Assembly: GCF_032854445.1 (NCBI RefSeq)
Contig: NW_027017969.1
Coordinates: 2,501-66,500, forward strand
Direction: 5' to 3'
Source: Liolophura sinensis
Lineage: Eukaryota > Mollusca > Polyplacophora > Chitonida > Chitonidae
DNA length: 64,000 nucleotides
Part shown: positions 9,280-22,000 of the stretch, piece after piece
How the letters are laid out: the number at the start of each line of letters is the position of its first letter
How positions within the stretch are numbered: position 1 is the stretch's first letter
Notes under the pieces: generated by a model
Databases searched by the model: none
Seen by the model: only the letters and a program-made list of their open reading frames with translations
Told to the model about the DNA's origin: nothing
Program-made: the position numbers and the translations under genes

Positions 9280-9556
9280 TTACTTAGCATAATTAATTAA
9301 TTATGCAAGAATTTTAATTAGGTCGCATAACTTCATTACGCATCGGACCTCTCGAGCCGTTTCCCGGCAGAGCCAAAAGGCGACGGGAGACCAGTCCCTG
9401 TGGATATTTTTTCTTTTCTTTTTCGAATAACAGAAAAGCTGTGGGCTGTTGACTTTGCTCCCTGCATACCTTCAGCGTTCTCCCGAGCGAAATGACTGGA
9501 AGACTGGAATGACTATTAATCCCCCCCCTTCTTTTCTTTTCTTTTTTTCTCTTCTC

Positions 9557-10229
9557 TCATGATTTAAAAGGACTTACGGTTGAGTCGTTTCCTGAAAGAT
9601 ATCTAAGGTCCAAATAGTCTTTCAGGACCTGCAGGAGAAAAAAGTTTTGGATAAGGTCGGACAGAGTAGCTTTCGGGTGCGAGACGCCACGCCTCATCGA
9701 TCGGACAGGCACTTCCTCACGGCGCATCTGGCCAAGTGTTGGAGCCGCTTGGTCAGGTCGAGGAGGCCTCGTTCTTTCTGCGTCTTTCAAGTCTCTTGGC
9801 CGGTTTTTTCGGATAAGCGAAGGCCGACCGTCGTTCGAAATATTTCCTCCAGAAAAGGGAAATAGAAGCCGGCCACCCGATAAGGGTGGGCCAGGAAAAT
9901 CAAGCCGGGGGTGTGGGTGCTCGGAATCGGTACGCCAGCCGAAACAGCGAGACGGCGAGTGGGCCGCAGCCACCGTCGAAATAAGCGGCGAGGCACTTCG
10001 AGATGTAGAACATCAACTGCGGCTTCAGCCGGTCAGGGACGTAATATTTTACGGCTCGCATCATCCGCTGGTCGTTATAACGGCGGTTGGAGTCTTTAAG
10101 GACGGCCTCCGTCATGAACAGGAAGAACGGCCGAAAAACCCTGTACGCCTTTCGCCCGGTCATTTCGGGGGGCGGCTCCCACCAATCTTGTAACGCAGGG
10201 CGGAGAAAACGTGCGGCGCACCCTTCCAT
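9557..10229 (-). pseudogene. SOCS-family member A3 (C-terminal half with SOCS box)
   Basis: Read on the minus strand, the fragment begins LQDWWEPPPEMTGRKAYRVF and continues with FFLFMTEAVL, YNDQRMMRAVKYYVPDRLKP and, after frameshifts, PGLIFLAHPYR. Near 9,700-9,745 comes RLQHLARCAVRKCL, a good BC-box helix. Near 9,595-9,625 comes VLKDYLDLRY, the usual close of a SOCS box. SOCS boxes recruit Elongin B/C and Cullin-5. The N-terminal third is missing: it is fused directly to the back of copy A2. A stop and at least two frameshifts make it a pseudogene. Confidence 0.6.
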
Positions 10230-11110
10230 GGGGAACGGCCAGGAAGTTCGGAGACCAGGCGCTGTAGCGGAGGCTCTGATCGGGGGTAGGGCGAGAAACC
10301 AGAAGGATGTCGACGTAAGGGTCGCCTCCGTACCTCGGCGCCATGCGAAACATCGGGCTGAGAAGCCCTTTTCTGAATACGCGTAAATCGGCGCAGGTCG
10401 TCAGTACGTACTCCATCAAATGCGGCTTCAGCCCGTCGGGAACGTAGGTCATGTAGCCCCCCAGCCTGCAATATCCGTTGGTCGTCGTATTCGACGTATT
10501 GATCGTCGTACTTGCTCACGAGGGCGGCCTCCACCAGGTTTACGAAGAAGGGCCATCTGGCCCTGTACGTCTTTACTCCAGCCATCTCATGGGGCGGCTC
10601 CAACAAGTATCGCCAGAATTTCCGCCAACACAGGATGTTTTTAGCCCCTTGCTCGAACCAGAGCCTCATCAGATCGAAGACTACGTCCGCGTCGTCAAAG
10701 AAGTCGTAGGTGAAAATCGCAGGCACGTAAAAATGGCAGTCCAGTACCCAGCTGACACGTTCCGCTTTTTGGTCCTTTTAGACCAGCCCGGAGTCCTCCA
10801 AAAGTTCTTTGTCACTGGCCAGTACGTATCGAGCTATGTAGCGGCCAATGAGAAGGTGTCCCCGCTCCATTCTTGGAAGTGAAAGAATAATCAAATCGTT
10901 TCTTTCGTCGTTCGAAGCAGTGCGCCGCTCGACGTTGGAAGGAAGACTACTCTTGTCTGAACTGGCGTTTTGATGGTCAAAGTAAGCCTCGGCTAAAAGT
11001 TGCGGCGTGATTCCACACTCGCTCGATTCATTTTCGCTGAGTACTTTTATGACAGCTTCGCGAATCAGAGGGTAAGGATATCCGAGAACTTCGAGTGCAA
11101 GGCTTCAGCA
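10160..11110 (-). pseudogene. SOCS-family member A2 with upstream in-frame segment
   Basis: From about 11,110 a frame without ATG reads ALEVLGYPYPLIREAVIKVL and GITPQLLAEAYFDHQN, which could be a UBA-like helical segment such as IAP proteins carry (weak inference). The same frame continues through the family-type start MERGHLLIGRYIARYVLASD (ATG 10,870) to a stop. Later frames give FYVPAIFTYDFFDDADVVFD, LMRLWFEQGAKN, EPPHEMAGVKTYRARWPFFV, TYVPDGLKPHLMEYVL and MFRMAPRYGGDPYVDILLV, matching other members in order. The SOCS box is absent because the sequence runs into the middle of copy A3 near 10,200. Confidence 0.55.
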
Positions 11111-11399
11111 TAACGCTCCGCACCTTCCCCGCAAGGTCAGCGATCAGAGTCGTGCTCGCCATCCACCCGACCAGAAAAGACAAAAAAGTCGACCTGAGCG
11201 ACTGGCGAATTCAAAGAAGAATTTAATCTCGCCTCCATAACATTGACTGCTCTGTGTGTGTGTGTATGTGTGTGCATGTGTGTGCACTGCCCTTTAACCA
11301 AAAAAAATATGATGAAGATTAATCGTGAAACTAATAAGGCACAGCTGTCGGACTCGAAAATTGCGCGGTTTCGGTCCGCGTCGAGAGGTCGGTTTGCTA

Positions 11400-12333
11400 A
11401 TACATTTCACACAAGGAAACTTAAGGTCAAAATATTCTTTCAGCATCAGCAAATTCTTTCTTTCAGGGATGATATTTTTTGGTTTGATCGAATGTTGACA
11501 TTTCTCTTTTCTCTATACTAAAGACCCGTCACAAAGAGATTTCTTAAATTAAGATTCTTAATAATAAGGTCACCAGTCAGGACATGTTTACATTTGTCAT
11601 AGGTAAAAAAGTAAAAGCCGCATGGCCATGACTTTTCAAAGGGAGCGGCCAGGAAAATTACGCCTGGGACGACGTCGCAAACGTAGCGGTCGAAGGGATA
11701 GCGAAAACGTTTAAAGGTGTCGGCGAAAGGTTCGCCTCCGTACCTCAGCGCCATCTGAAACAGCGGGACGAGAAGTTCGTTTCTGGAGATGCTAAAAAGT
11801 GCTCAGGTCTTGAGGACGTATTGCATTAACTGTAGTTGCAGCCTGACGGGGACGTAGGTAATGTAGTAATTCACGACTTGCAACATTTGCTGATTGTCGT
11901 AATTGCCGTATTGTTGGTGGTAGACGCCTTCGAGAGTGACCCCCACCAGATACTGGAAGAAGCGTCGCATGGCCGAGTAAGGTTTTCCTACGGTCCATTT
12001 CAGGGGCGGCTCCCGCCATTGATTTTCAGCCAGAATTTCTACCACCACGGGATGTTTTTTCGCCCCTCGTTCGAAGCAGAGCTTCATTAGATCGAACATG
12101 ATGTTCCCGTCGAAAAACACATGGAGGGTGAAAACCGGCTCCCCGAGAATGTACGCCGTTTCCCATTTGAAATGTACGGCATTTTGGTGTTCCAAGACCA
12201 GCCGGCAATGTCCCAAAAGTTCTTCATCGCTGGCCGGGCGGTAGTGGTTTATGTAGCGCTCGAAAAGCAAGCTTTCTAAGCCCATTGTTAGAAGCTGAAA
12301 AAAAAAACATTCTCCCAATAAAATTCGCTCCAT
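11400..12333 (-). pseudogene. SOCS-family member A1 (longest intact N-terminal part)
   Basis: The ATG at 12,333 opens 176 uninterrupted residues: NHYRPASDEELLGHCRLVLE (signature start), ILGEPVFTLHVFFD, FDLMKLCFERGAKKH, WREPPLKWTVGKPYSAMRRF, FQYLVGVTLEGVY and YDNQQMLQVVNYYITYVPVR. After a stop and frameshift near 11,800-11,755 the text continues FQMALRYGGEPFADTFKRF and PGVIFLAAPF. A terminal LLMLKEYFDLKF near 11,430-11,470 resembles the close of a SOCS box, but the BC-box helix is not visible. Just upstream (12,340-12,480) similar closing text suggests the tail of yet another copy. Confidence 0.6.
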
Positions 12334-12560
12334 GATATCTAAAGTCCTAATATTTTTTCAGCATCTGCGATCTTCTTGGCCGAATTGTCACGTGCAATTT
12401 GTACTTCTCTCTCCTGGAGGAAATATTTCGAACGACAGTGCTTTCTACGTTTCTTCGACGACGTCTTTGGGAGATATGTCTAAGCTAACCATGGCTTCCT
12501 GAATTTCGTCTGGCCGCGGCTCTGCCCGATCTTGCTCGTAAGCTGCCCCCTCCCGCGCTT

Positions 12561-13680
12561 AAGATAAGAAATGTAGCTCCCGAAGGGAAGGTGAAAAAAA
12601 AGCGTGAAAACCGTTCTTTTGGGTGTTTCTATGCGTTAAGAATCTGTGTGTAATTATAGAAAGAAAATTTGTACTTACCGTGGCGTTTTGGTCCCTCGAC
12701 TCGGTTCGATCGCCCTTTTACAGTGTGTTTTCTTTAGAGAGCGGTTATTATGTACACGAACGGTAACAAAGCACAGGTAACTGTTCAGTTCACACAAACG
12801 GAAACAAATTACAAGTAGGTGTTCAGTTCACAAACGAAAACAAAGCACAGGTAACTGCTCGATTCATAGTCTTGCTTCCTCCTAGCACGCGGTTTGGATT
12901 GTTCCAAAGTCCACATAACCACCCAGGAGAAGCTTTGCGGCAAACAATTAATCCCAAACACACAGCACAATGGCCTATGGTAGACTGTTGCCGAGGCGAG
13001 CTGTCTGTACAGGGAGCTTGAAGAACAGCCAAGGGCAGAAATGTGCAATTATCCTGGTTCTGGCCACCGGAATGCTTTTCCTGATTGCTTAACCCGACAT
13101 CGCGTCATAACCCCTAATTCTATGAACTGGAATCTTCTGAATTGCGCAGTTTGCCGAGTAACGACGTAGTTCGCCGATTCAGTAAACACAATACGAGGCT
13201 GGAAAGTGCTTTTGTCGAGCAACTTCATAACCCTCAACTGGAATGTTCTAATTGTGTGTTTAGCCAGGTAAACAGGGAGAAGCAATTGCCCTAATTTTGT
13301 AAAACGCAAGCAAACCCGTACCGCTAACTCGTTTTATTGCATCGATGCCGAGTTCATTATCTCGTAATTTCTTTCACCTGGCTTCTAGAAATCAAACAAA
13401 TTATCTCTGACATAAAACTTCTCTGGGGGCGATTTCGTTCATGCCTGGAATATTTATTGTCTGCCCGGCATCATTGAAAACTGATGACCGCTTCTCTCTT
13501 GTGTGTTACCGGCTTTATTTCTTATTTGTATAATTTCTTACATACCTTTGTCTTCGGGAGTTAGTGTTAAACGTTGTTGTGGAAATGGATCTTGTGATTA
13601 TCGACTTGGAACGCCTTTTACGGACTACGAATGGTATAAGAATGTCTGAAAATATAAGAAAAACGAAAAACCGGCGGACC
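12561..13680 (+). other. Intergenic stretch with a short tandem repeat
   Basis: No gene is supported. At about 12,755-12,865 a unit of roughly 40-50 bases (core GTTCAGTTCACA.AAACG.AAACAAA) is repeated about three times. The remainder is unremarkable. Confidence 0.5.
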
Positions 13681-13689
13681 GTCCAGCAG

Positions 13690-14190
13690 CTGCATGCTCT
13701 TGGGCGACTTCTACCAGGCCAGCCACGGAAACAGTCTCCGGCGATCAGCCGATTTTTGTGGCCTTCAGTCAGGGCCGTCGCGTACGGCACGCACAGGCCG
13801 GCGTTGTAGCACGGGGCAGTCACGAAAGCCTTGTCGCCCCACCACTCCATGCCGCAGTCCGGACTATCCCGGACGCCCACTTCTTCACGGCCTCCTGAAG
13901 TGGAGGTAGGTTCCTCCACTGAACTGACCGCGCACACTTGGTCGCAGCGGTGAGGGGCTGGCAGCCCGCCACCGCCGGCTCGTCGTCCGTCTGCACGGCG
14001 ACCTCCGTCCTCAGCAGGTTGCCAGGGACCGAGAAGGCCAGGGACACCCGGTTGCCGCTCCTTCACACTCGGAACTCCGTCTGCTTTAGCACGGCGTCCG
14101 GCGGGACGCCCACACCCCCGGTTCTGGCGGAGTCGATCATGTTCACTTCCACCGTCAGATTCTCGGTCACGTAGGCGGCCAGGGCGTTCC
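13690..14190 (-). pseudogene. Unknown gene fragment, frameshifted
   Basis: Three consecutive frame segments look coding on the minus strand: VWNALAAYVTENLTVEVNMI to LKQTEFRV (about 14,190-14,063), then GNRVSLAFSVPGNLLRTEVA to CARSVQWRNLP (about 14,055-13,905), then SPDCGMEWWGDKAFVTAPCY and LCVPYATALTEGHKNRLIAG (about 13,870-13,730). GC content is high, unlike the flanks. No family is recognised. Stops between segments mark it as broken. A (CT)n microsatellite at about 14,201-14,218 lies just upstream. Confidence 0.4.
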
Positions 14191-14604
14191 ACACGCTTCT
14201 CTCTCTCTCTCTCTCTGGCTGGGATTCCATGGTTTATGGGCCATTCCTCCAAAGAACGGATTTTGTGGAAAGTAAAACAGAATTTGTACACTGATTTTTC
14301 CAGAAATGTTACATATTTTTACCTTACAGTGTATTTCATATTCTGTATTTTAACTTAAGCATGCTACTTAGAAATCCAAACGAACATCATCATTATAATT
14401 AAGCCATGATATATAGTAAACAAAACCGCATAAATTTGATTTCCACGTTAGGACCAGCTTGGAAAGTACATGTATGAGAAGAGTTGACTGAACCGGGATA
14501 AGCTGCTGTTGAAGTCAGACAGATGAATATTTTATAGAGAATGTACAATGGATTTTCTCAAGCAGAAGTTTTTGTAGGCAAATAGTAATATTTACTTGAC
14601 CTCC

Positions 14605-15110
14605 AGCTACAGGAGTGACAGGAGTTTGTGGGACCGATTATCAGAGAGACCGTTTGTGTGATCTTCGAAGAGAGAGGTTTTATGAGGACTTCATAGGGAG
14701 GCTTGTTTTTGTTGGACGAAAGAGTGGAATTTGTCGGTCTAATTATCAGAGAAACCGTTTATGGGGTCTTCCGAGAGAGAAGTTATATGGGCACCTTTAA
14801 ATGAGACTTCATTTTGTGGGACAAAAGAGAGTGAAATTTGAGGGGTAAATTATTAGCGAAACCGTTAATGGGGTCTTCCGAGAGAAACGTTTTATGGGCA
14901 CCTTAAAGTGAGACTCAATTTTGTTGTGCAAAAGAGAGAGCAGTTTGAGGAGTTAATTATCAGAGAAACCGTTTATGGGGTCTTCTGAGAGAGACGTTTT
15001 ATGGGCACCTTAAAGTGAGATTTAATTTTGTTGGGCAAGAGAGAGTGGAGTTTGAGGGGTTAATTATTAGAGAAACCTTTTATGGGGTATTCCGATAGAG
15101 GAGTTTTGTG
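14605..15110 (+). repeat. Tandem repeat, unit about 106 bases, 4-5 copies
   Basis: The phrase TATCAGAGAAACCGTTTATG and the following GGGGTCTTCCGAGAGA recur near 14,640, 14,745, 14,850, 14,960 and 15,065 with a period of about 106 bases and few changes. The last copy is the most diverged. Confidence 0.8.
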
Positions 15111-15719
15111 ACACGGTGAAATAGGCCTACACCATTTTAGTTTGGATGAGATTTCGGTCCTTTAGCTGGGGATACAATTGTTGGTCTCTTAAAAACTATA
15201 AATTTAATATTAACCTGTCTATGAAGGTAGAGGCATGAAAAAAAAATTAATTAGTCAAATCTTTACAACTTCAAATGATTCATATTTAACAGCATGTCAT
15301 CTCAATTTGGGTTATTTGCACTTTGCATTCTTAAAATTAAAGTGTTGCGTTTAAAACTTAAGCAGAAGGAGAAGTGATTAAAATTAGATTTTCCCTTCTT
15401 TCTTCTTATTAAAATATATTTTTTCACCATATCACTTTCTGTTTCCCAAAATTAGGTGTGAGCACAATAAGCCTGTGGCGTAGAAGTGCCGTATTGGTTT
15501 GCCCAAGTGATGGACAAGCATGATGTCTATAACTTCCTATAACGTGGCAATGGTTCAATGCGTGCACTCCGCTTTTCTCCACCTATAAAACTGACAGCTG
15601 TCATAATATGTGAAACATTCGTGAGTGCGGCGTTAAATGCAATTTTAAGTAAATGAATGTGACTGCTGTTCGGTCGGCACAGAAGTTGAGTAGATCATAG
15701 AAGTAGAAGTTGTTCTGTA

Positions 15720-15890
15720 TGGCTTCCTTAGTCTTCCAGCTCGGACTGGATCTCTATCTCTGGTCTGACGTGGGAATGTCCGACAGCAACATGCTGAAGG
15801 TCGTGGGTTTCCCCAGGGCACTGCACGATTTCCGTCCGCCATAATGTAGTCGCCGTCGTATAAGTGAAATATTCTTGAGTATGGCATGAA
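15720..15890 (-). repeat. SINE copy, diverged
   Basis: Read on the minus strand it starts with CTCAAGAATATTTCACTTAT ACGACGGCG-type text and continues through the body shared with the copies at 25.15, 56.2 and 57.7 kb. It is older and more diverged than those. Confidence 0.6.
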
Positions 15891-16042
15891 ATTCCAGCCA
15901 AATAAAGTTCACCCCATCAGTAATCTATCGTGTAAAAATCATATTCCCCTGCCATATTTTACTCAAATACAAACAACTCAACAAATGGCCCACATACAGC
16001 AGCAGGAATGCAAAACATACCAAAATCTGTGTGAGCAATACA

Positions 16043-19000
16043 TTTATTGAACGTGGTGACATTTTAATCATGGCTCAGAAAAGAGACTTTTACAGATTTT
16101 TTTTTTGTTTATCATTTTCTGCGCCTCTGCCCAAACACGAAATTTAACATGAATCCACTTGCGTGCCTTAAGCTGCGGAAAAGAACTCAGGCAGCTAATA
16201 ACGTCAGCTTTTCTGGGAGGTTTCCTCGACTGTACTGACTGATCAATCAAGTCTGAGATGGCCTTCATTTCATCACTTCTCCATTCTGTGCGTTGAACAG
16301 CCTTTCCTAAAACACAACATGCAACTTTGAGATAAATAACTTATATATTCGTATATGTATTTTTTGTGATTTTTATTTTACATCTATTCCAGAATGCATG
16401 TATTCTACGCTGGTCAAGTTTAATAAATACTGGTGGATGAAACTGCACAAAGCAAACAGGAAACTTATACCTTTCCAAGTTTCTGAAAGTCCTCATAAAC
16501 AAAAGTGAGCATGTAATATATTGTCGTGTTCGGCAGTTCCGTTGCCCTTGTTTCAGTTAGGTTGATAAATGCTATAACTTGATTATCTGGCTAAACATTA
16601 AACTAAAAGTGTTTTTTTTTACCTTTGTACATTTTGGTGTTCCCTGCCATGACAATGTCACTGATATCACCACTGTCTAGAGAATAAATGAAAACACATG
16701 GAATACAAATGATAGATACTAGTACATGTAAGCATCGGAACAAGAAATCATTTATAATTACGTCGTCCCATGAAGCCTCATAAAATAGGCAACTGAGTTT
16801 GAACTAAAAAGATTGAACTGAACATAGTTCATTATTAAACAAAGTCCTGTTCATATCATGCAGAAATACTATTGTGGCTTTAGTGCTTGGGAGAAACTCA
16901 CACTTTTTAGAATGATTACTGAAAAAACTCACTTCACAAAATTATGTCGTCTGAGGTATCGTTTCTACATTAGCATTTGTTTGCCAACGATTTAAGATCG
17001 ATCCACGGACATCATCTATCACGTCACAAAGGTTGCAACCAAGTTGGTTTACAAGTGAATGTCGACAACTGAATCACAGTCGTGAAACAGCGAGGCTAAG
17101 ATGTCCTGCACGACGACAATCCGTTCTTTCAACTGATATGACCGAGATTCCAAACAAAACAAATCATTAACATACCAGCTGTTTCATCTGCCACAGATGT
17201 AGATGGAGCATGAGTCGTTTCATCTGTCACAGATTTGGGGGTAATTGGGGCCAGCTGGCTGCTTAACTTCTCCATCTCTGGAGCCTGAACTTCTCCGGAA
17301 GAATCTGTTTGTGAATAAAACCAGAAGGGTAAATGTTTAATAAGGGTATAAAACTAATAGAAAGGTGTGTCTCCATCCCACACAGCCTTGGCTGGAGTTT
17401 TGAAAAAAAAACAACATTATAATATCTTAGTGTCAAAAGGGTAATGAACACCGAATCCATCATCAGTGAACTTGCACGTCTAACAAAATAAACACGACCC
17501 GCAGTTGAGACTTTGGGCTTTGGGCTAATTGAGTCACAGGTGATAATAAATCGCACATACATGAATAATCACAGCCCATACCATACCACAGAAGTAGAAT
17601 ACTTTTAGTTATCCTTGGAAAAGCATTACGTAGACAAGCAAGAAAACTTTTTGAAAGACAATGAAACAAACGACGAAAAAGCGTTACAAATACATTAACA
17701 ATGAAACAAATACACATTTCCACTTACACAAATTATGGTGAAAAATGACCGCTTACCTCCACAATCATCTTCACAGTAGTCTGGAAAATCTGAAATAAAA
17801 AACCATTTATATTGTACAGACAAGGTCTTGGAACATCTGTTTCAGCAGAAAAGTAAGAGCACAAAATTTAATTTACAGACATTCAATGTTTCAATTCTAT
17901 ATTACTACCACAGCATTGGAGGTATCCCCCCAAAAAGTCCAAGTGTGTATCCTATAATAATTCGCTAAGGTACCACAACCGTTCTGAATTGTGTGTTCAC
18001 TTTCACTGTAATTCGTGCCTAATGTACAACGGTTCTGAATTGTGTGTTCACTTTCACTGTAATTTGTGGCTAATGTGCAACCGGTCTGAATTGTGTGTTA
18101 ACTTTCACTGCAATTTGTGGCTTATGTACAACCGGTCTGAATTGTGTGCTCACTTTCACTGTAATTTGTGGCTAAGTTATATACCACAACCGTTCTGAAT
18201 TGTGTGTTCACTTTCACTGTAATTCGTGCCTAATGTGCAACTGTTATGAATTGTGTGTTCACTTTCACTGTAATTTGTGGCTCAGGTACCACAACCGTTC
18301 TGAATTGTGAGTTCACTTTCGCTGTAATTTGTTGTTAATGTACAACCGGTCTGAATTGTGTGTTCACTTTCACTGTAATTTGTGGCTAAGGTACCACAAC
18401 GGTTCTGAATTGTGTGTTCACTTTCACTGTAATTTGTGGCTAATGTACCACAGCAGTTCTGAATTGTTTGTTACCTGTCTGTCATTTGTGGTTAAGCTAA
18501 CTATTTACATTATTTTATTTATTTATTTAATTATGACTGGAGCTGAATCATATCGTCATAATGTGATATCGTTAATGAAAATTGTTGATTCTTGATTACA
18601 CCGCTTCGTATCCAACTGGAAACATTTCTGTTACATCCAAGCAGCCAGAAATCAGTGGAGGAAAATAACCCTACCATGCATCAAAGAAGGATAACTTACA
18701 AGTCTAAGTCTATGCCAAGGTTAAATGAGTAAACGCTCCTTATCAACACCTGGCAGTTTTGATCAATAGCTGTTGGTTTGAAAGGAAGCAGTCCAGATAG
18801 CTTTGAAGAGGTCTATATCTCAATCTATAGGATTATTTCACAATTATCTTTTTTGATTTGACTGTTCTTCAAGCAAGCATAAGACAAGCAGTAAGTCAGT
18901 TTTTACTTTTACTTCATATGACTTTTGAGTCATATGGAAATGACCTCATTAAACTAAACAATGGGCATTACTTACCACTAAATGTTATATCGTTCAAAGT

Positions 19001-22000
19001 TTTCCCAGCAAATGAACCCATTTTCCCTTGTTCTGCAGCCAGTAACAGTCTGCTTACTTTAGCCAGCTCAAGTGTTGAATCTTGTAAACGGTAGAAGTTT
19101 CGATGAACACTAATATCATGACCCATGTGATTGGCCAGATATTCAAGTTCATTCTCTGTTAGGCTAATGACCTGAAATGAACAAAATAAATCGTGTTAAA
19201 GTTTTCCACTTCTACGATGACAATCACTTTCATGGGTCGAGTCAATCATGCCCCTTTCTGTGGTTTGGACCGTAATAGATGTTTTCATATAAGATTTTAC
19301 ATACTGTATTAAAAATATCACAATTGTGCCCATAGCCAGAAGGATATAAATTAAATTTTTGGCCAGCACATTGTATCAAAATACGGAGAACTAAACATTC
19401 CTTAATGCACAAACTTGTATGTTTGCAGTGCAGAAAATCAAAGGTGAAACCAACTCAAAGGCAATCCCGTGCTGTATACCTGTGACACTGTTGCCATGTA
19501 CTTTCCTAGTTTCGTGCTGGTAATCAGTTCAGAGTGTGACAAACCAGCATCATGTGCTGCCATCTTCATAGCTTGTGAAGCTTTCAAGTGAGACTTTCCC
19601 CCACTGGCAAACAAGAAAGGATTATCCTCAGAGGTTTTTGCCCATTTCCGGTAGCTGATGAGAGTGTCAACTGCCTCAACCATGTCTTCCGTCAAGACGA
19701 TAGGAACTTTGCGGTTTTGTTTCCCAATAACTTCCAAGTGCCGCATGCTGAAATATAAATATGAATTAAAGAATATTAGACTGAAGTTACAATCAAGCAC
19801 TAATAACTTCCAGGTGATACAGATATCTTAATATCACTCCACAGAAAAGATTACTGGCCTTGACAACTTGCATTGCAAGAAACAAAGCTGCTTTGTTTCT
19901 CTTGTAAAAACCAGTAACCAGCAACCAGCGACCAGCAGAGTTACAGCATCAAGCTAAATACACACGATTTTTAATAGGTTTATACATGTATTATTGTATC
20001 ATATATTCTATAGGTATTGGGTTCAAAATATGCTAGCACAGATGTATCCAAAAGCAAAAATATCTTATTGCATAAACAACCCTATTACTATTACTCATTT
20101 AGATTTAAAATACAACAGGGCTGAAACACTTTGTAGTTCAAATACTAACTTGTTGCAAAGTTTTCTCTCAAACTCTGTCAGACTTTGCGAGAGGCCACTG
20201 TTCACACTGGTTGAACTCCTAGACTTGAGGTACAATGATAGCTGCACTTGTCCAACTTCGGCCTCTCTTCGTTTATTAAAAACGCTTATTCGACCAAGTG
20301 TTGTTAATGTCAGCTTTCTCCAAACGTCTCCTGATGGTTTAGATTTTAGCAGCTGCACAAGTAATTTCATCTGTGCAATTTGGTAGGTTTTCAGCTTCAG
20401 TAAATCTTCTGTTAGAGGCAATAGCTCAGTATTGTTATACTTTCGTTCCCGAAGCGTTTGGAAGGCTATGGAATTTATCTTATCACACCATTCTCGGTGA
20501 TACAACTTCAGTAAATCACTCGCCTCTTCTTTTCCATGACAGTCTTTGTTTCGTATGGTCCACCCCTCTTTAAGACAAATCAACTTCTTCAACACCTGTC
20601 CCATTTTCAGAGCTATTGCGGGCTTCTCAAATTTGATTGAACCAGTCATAGACCTCTGCTCCGCTTGAGCACAGACATTCTTTACAGCCAATACAAGAAG
20701 ATCAAATGATTCTGGATTAAGGAAATCAGACATGTATGCACTTGGTCTTTCCGTAAGCTTGCGAAGCTCTATCAAACAACTTGCTGCTAGTCGCATCTGC
20801 TCTCTTACAACAGCGGCTTTCTTTACTCCCAGTTTCTGGAGTTTACTGTTGCCAAGTTGTAAAATGAAGTTGTCCTTCTTTACAACGTCAGCAACATGAT
20901 CATCTTTTAGCGTGCTTAATACAAACTGTATGAGATCTTCTTGCTCGTATCGTGGACAAACCGAGCCTAAGAGCAACCATTTCCCACTTTTTACTGCATC
21001 AGCATCAGTTTCTTCACAGTCAACCCCTTTCATGTCACAGGAACTTACATGCCTCCAAAGTTCCTTCTTGGTGAAGAATCCAAGACAAAACTTACAGGGT
21101 AAATAGGCCGTCGCAGGGAGACACTCCTTCCCCCGTCGCACAACAATCAGTCCTCCTTCACCTTTAGCTAGAACGTTGATGTTATGCTCAAAGTTTCCCA
21201 GGAAACGTAGCTGTTTAATTAGACATTTCCTTGCCTTCCCCTTCGATGCAGATGACTTAGCGACTAGTGATTCGTCTTTATAACAAGTATCTAAATGGCG
21301 TGCCGCAATAGTAACAGGCCTGGGTTTTGTCGTACACTCGCTTCCCAGTGTTTTTTTGAACACTTGGGACTGAAAATACAAAAGGCATAATCTGTGAAGA
21401 ACAGTGCAAGACATTCAACATTTTAAACAGTAAAGGATTAATTCAAATATCATAGCGGTACGTGTTTTAAGATCTGATCAGTGAAATTTGTGGCCTTATA
21501 ACAAAACCCACATTTATGTTAAACGCACAGTGCATGTGGAGGTATTGGAGGACATATGGTTAAAGTTTTCAGTAGCTTTTATGTTTCGTATGAATAGTTC
21601 TGTTTTTTTTCTGCTATAGATGTGACACAGTCTTCATGCAGTCCTGTACCTTTGATTACAAGTTGCAGTGGACTATTACCTCTTAGGTTTGAGTTTTCCA
21701 CGACCTTTGTGATATCTGTAACAGAGAATAATATAAACTATTATAAAACACTGAAACAACAAAATTTAGTCATGAAAGCATTGCAAATATCAAACATCTG
21801 CATAAAAATAATATAAATCCAGGTCATGAAAAACAACTTTTAACATCATCTTATATCTTAACCTCCTCGAAAATTGCTATCTAAACTACTATACATAAAG
21901 ACTCATGCCCATTACCAATGACAAGCAAGATGCTGTTTTGACAGTTGGATCTATTCCGTGTAACGAACTACCGGGCGGATGTCACAACTACAGAAATTCG

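Noticed and set aside
13515-14291. 258-residue minus-strand open frame
   Set aside because: Its text is mostly Arg/Gly/Asp-rich noise. Coding-like text changes frame twice within it, so the long frame is a by-product of GC-rich sequence.
17989-18595. Plus-strand frames with VHFHCNLWL repeats
   Set aside because: These are translations of the 50-base tandem array in an intron. Spacers are not unique and unit length varies, so it is also not a CRISPR array.
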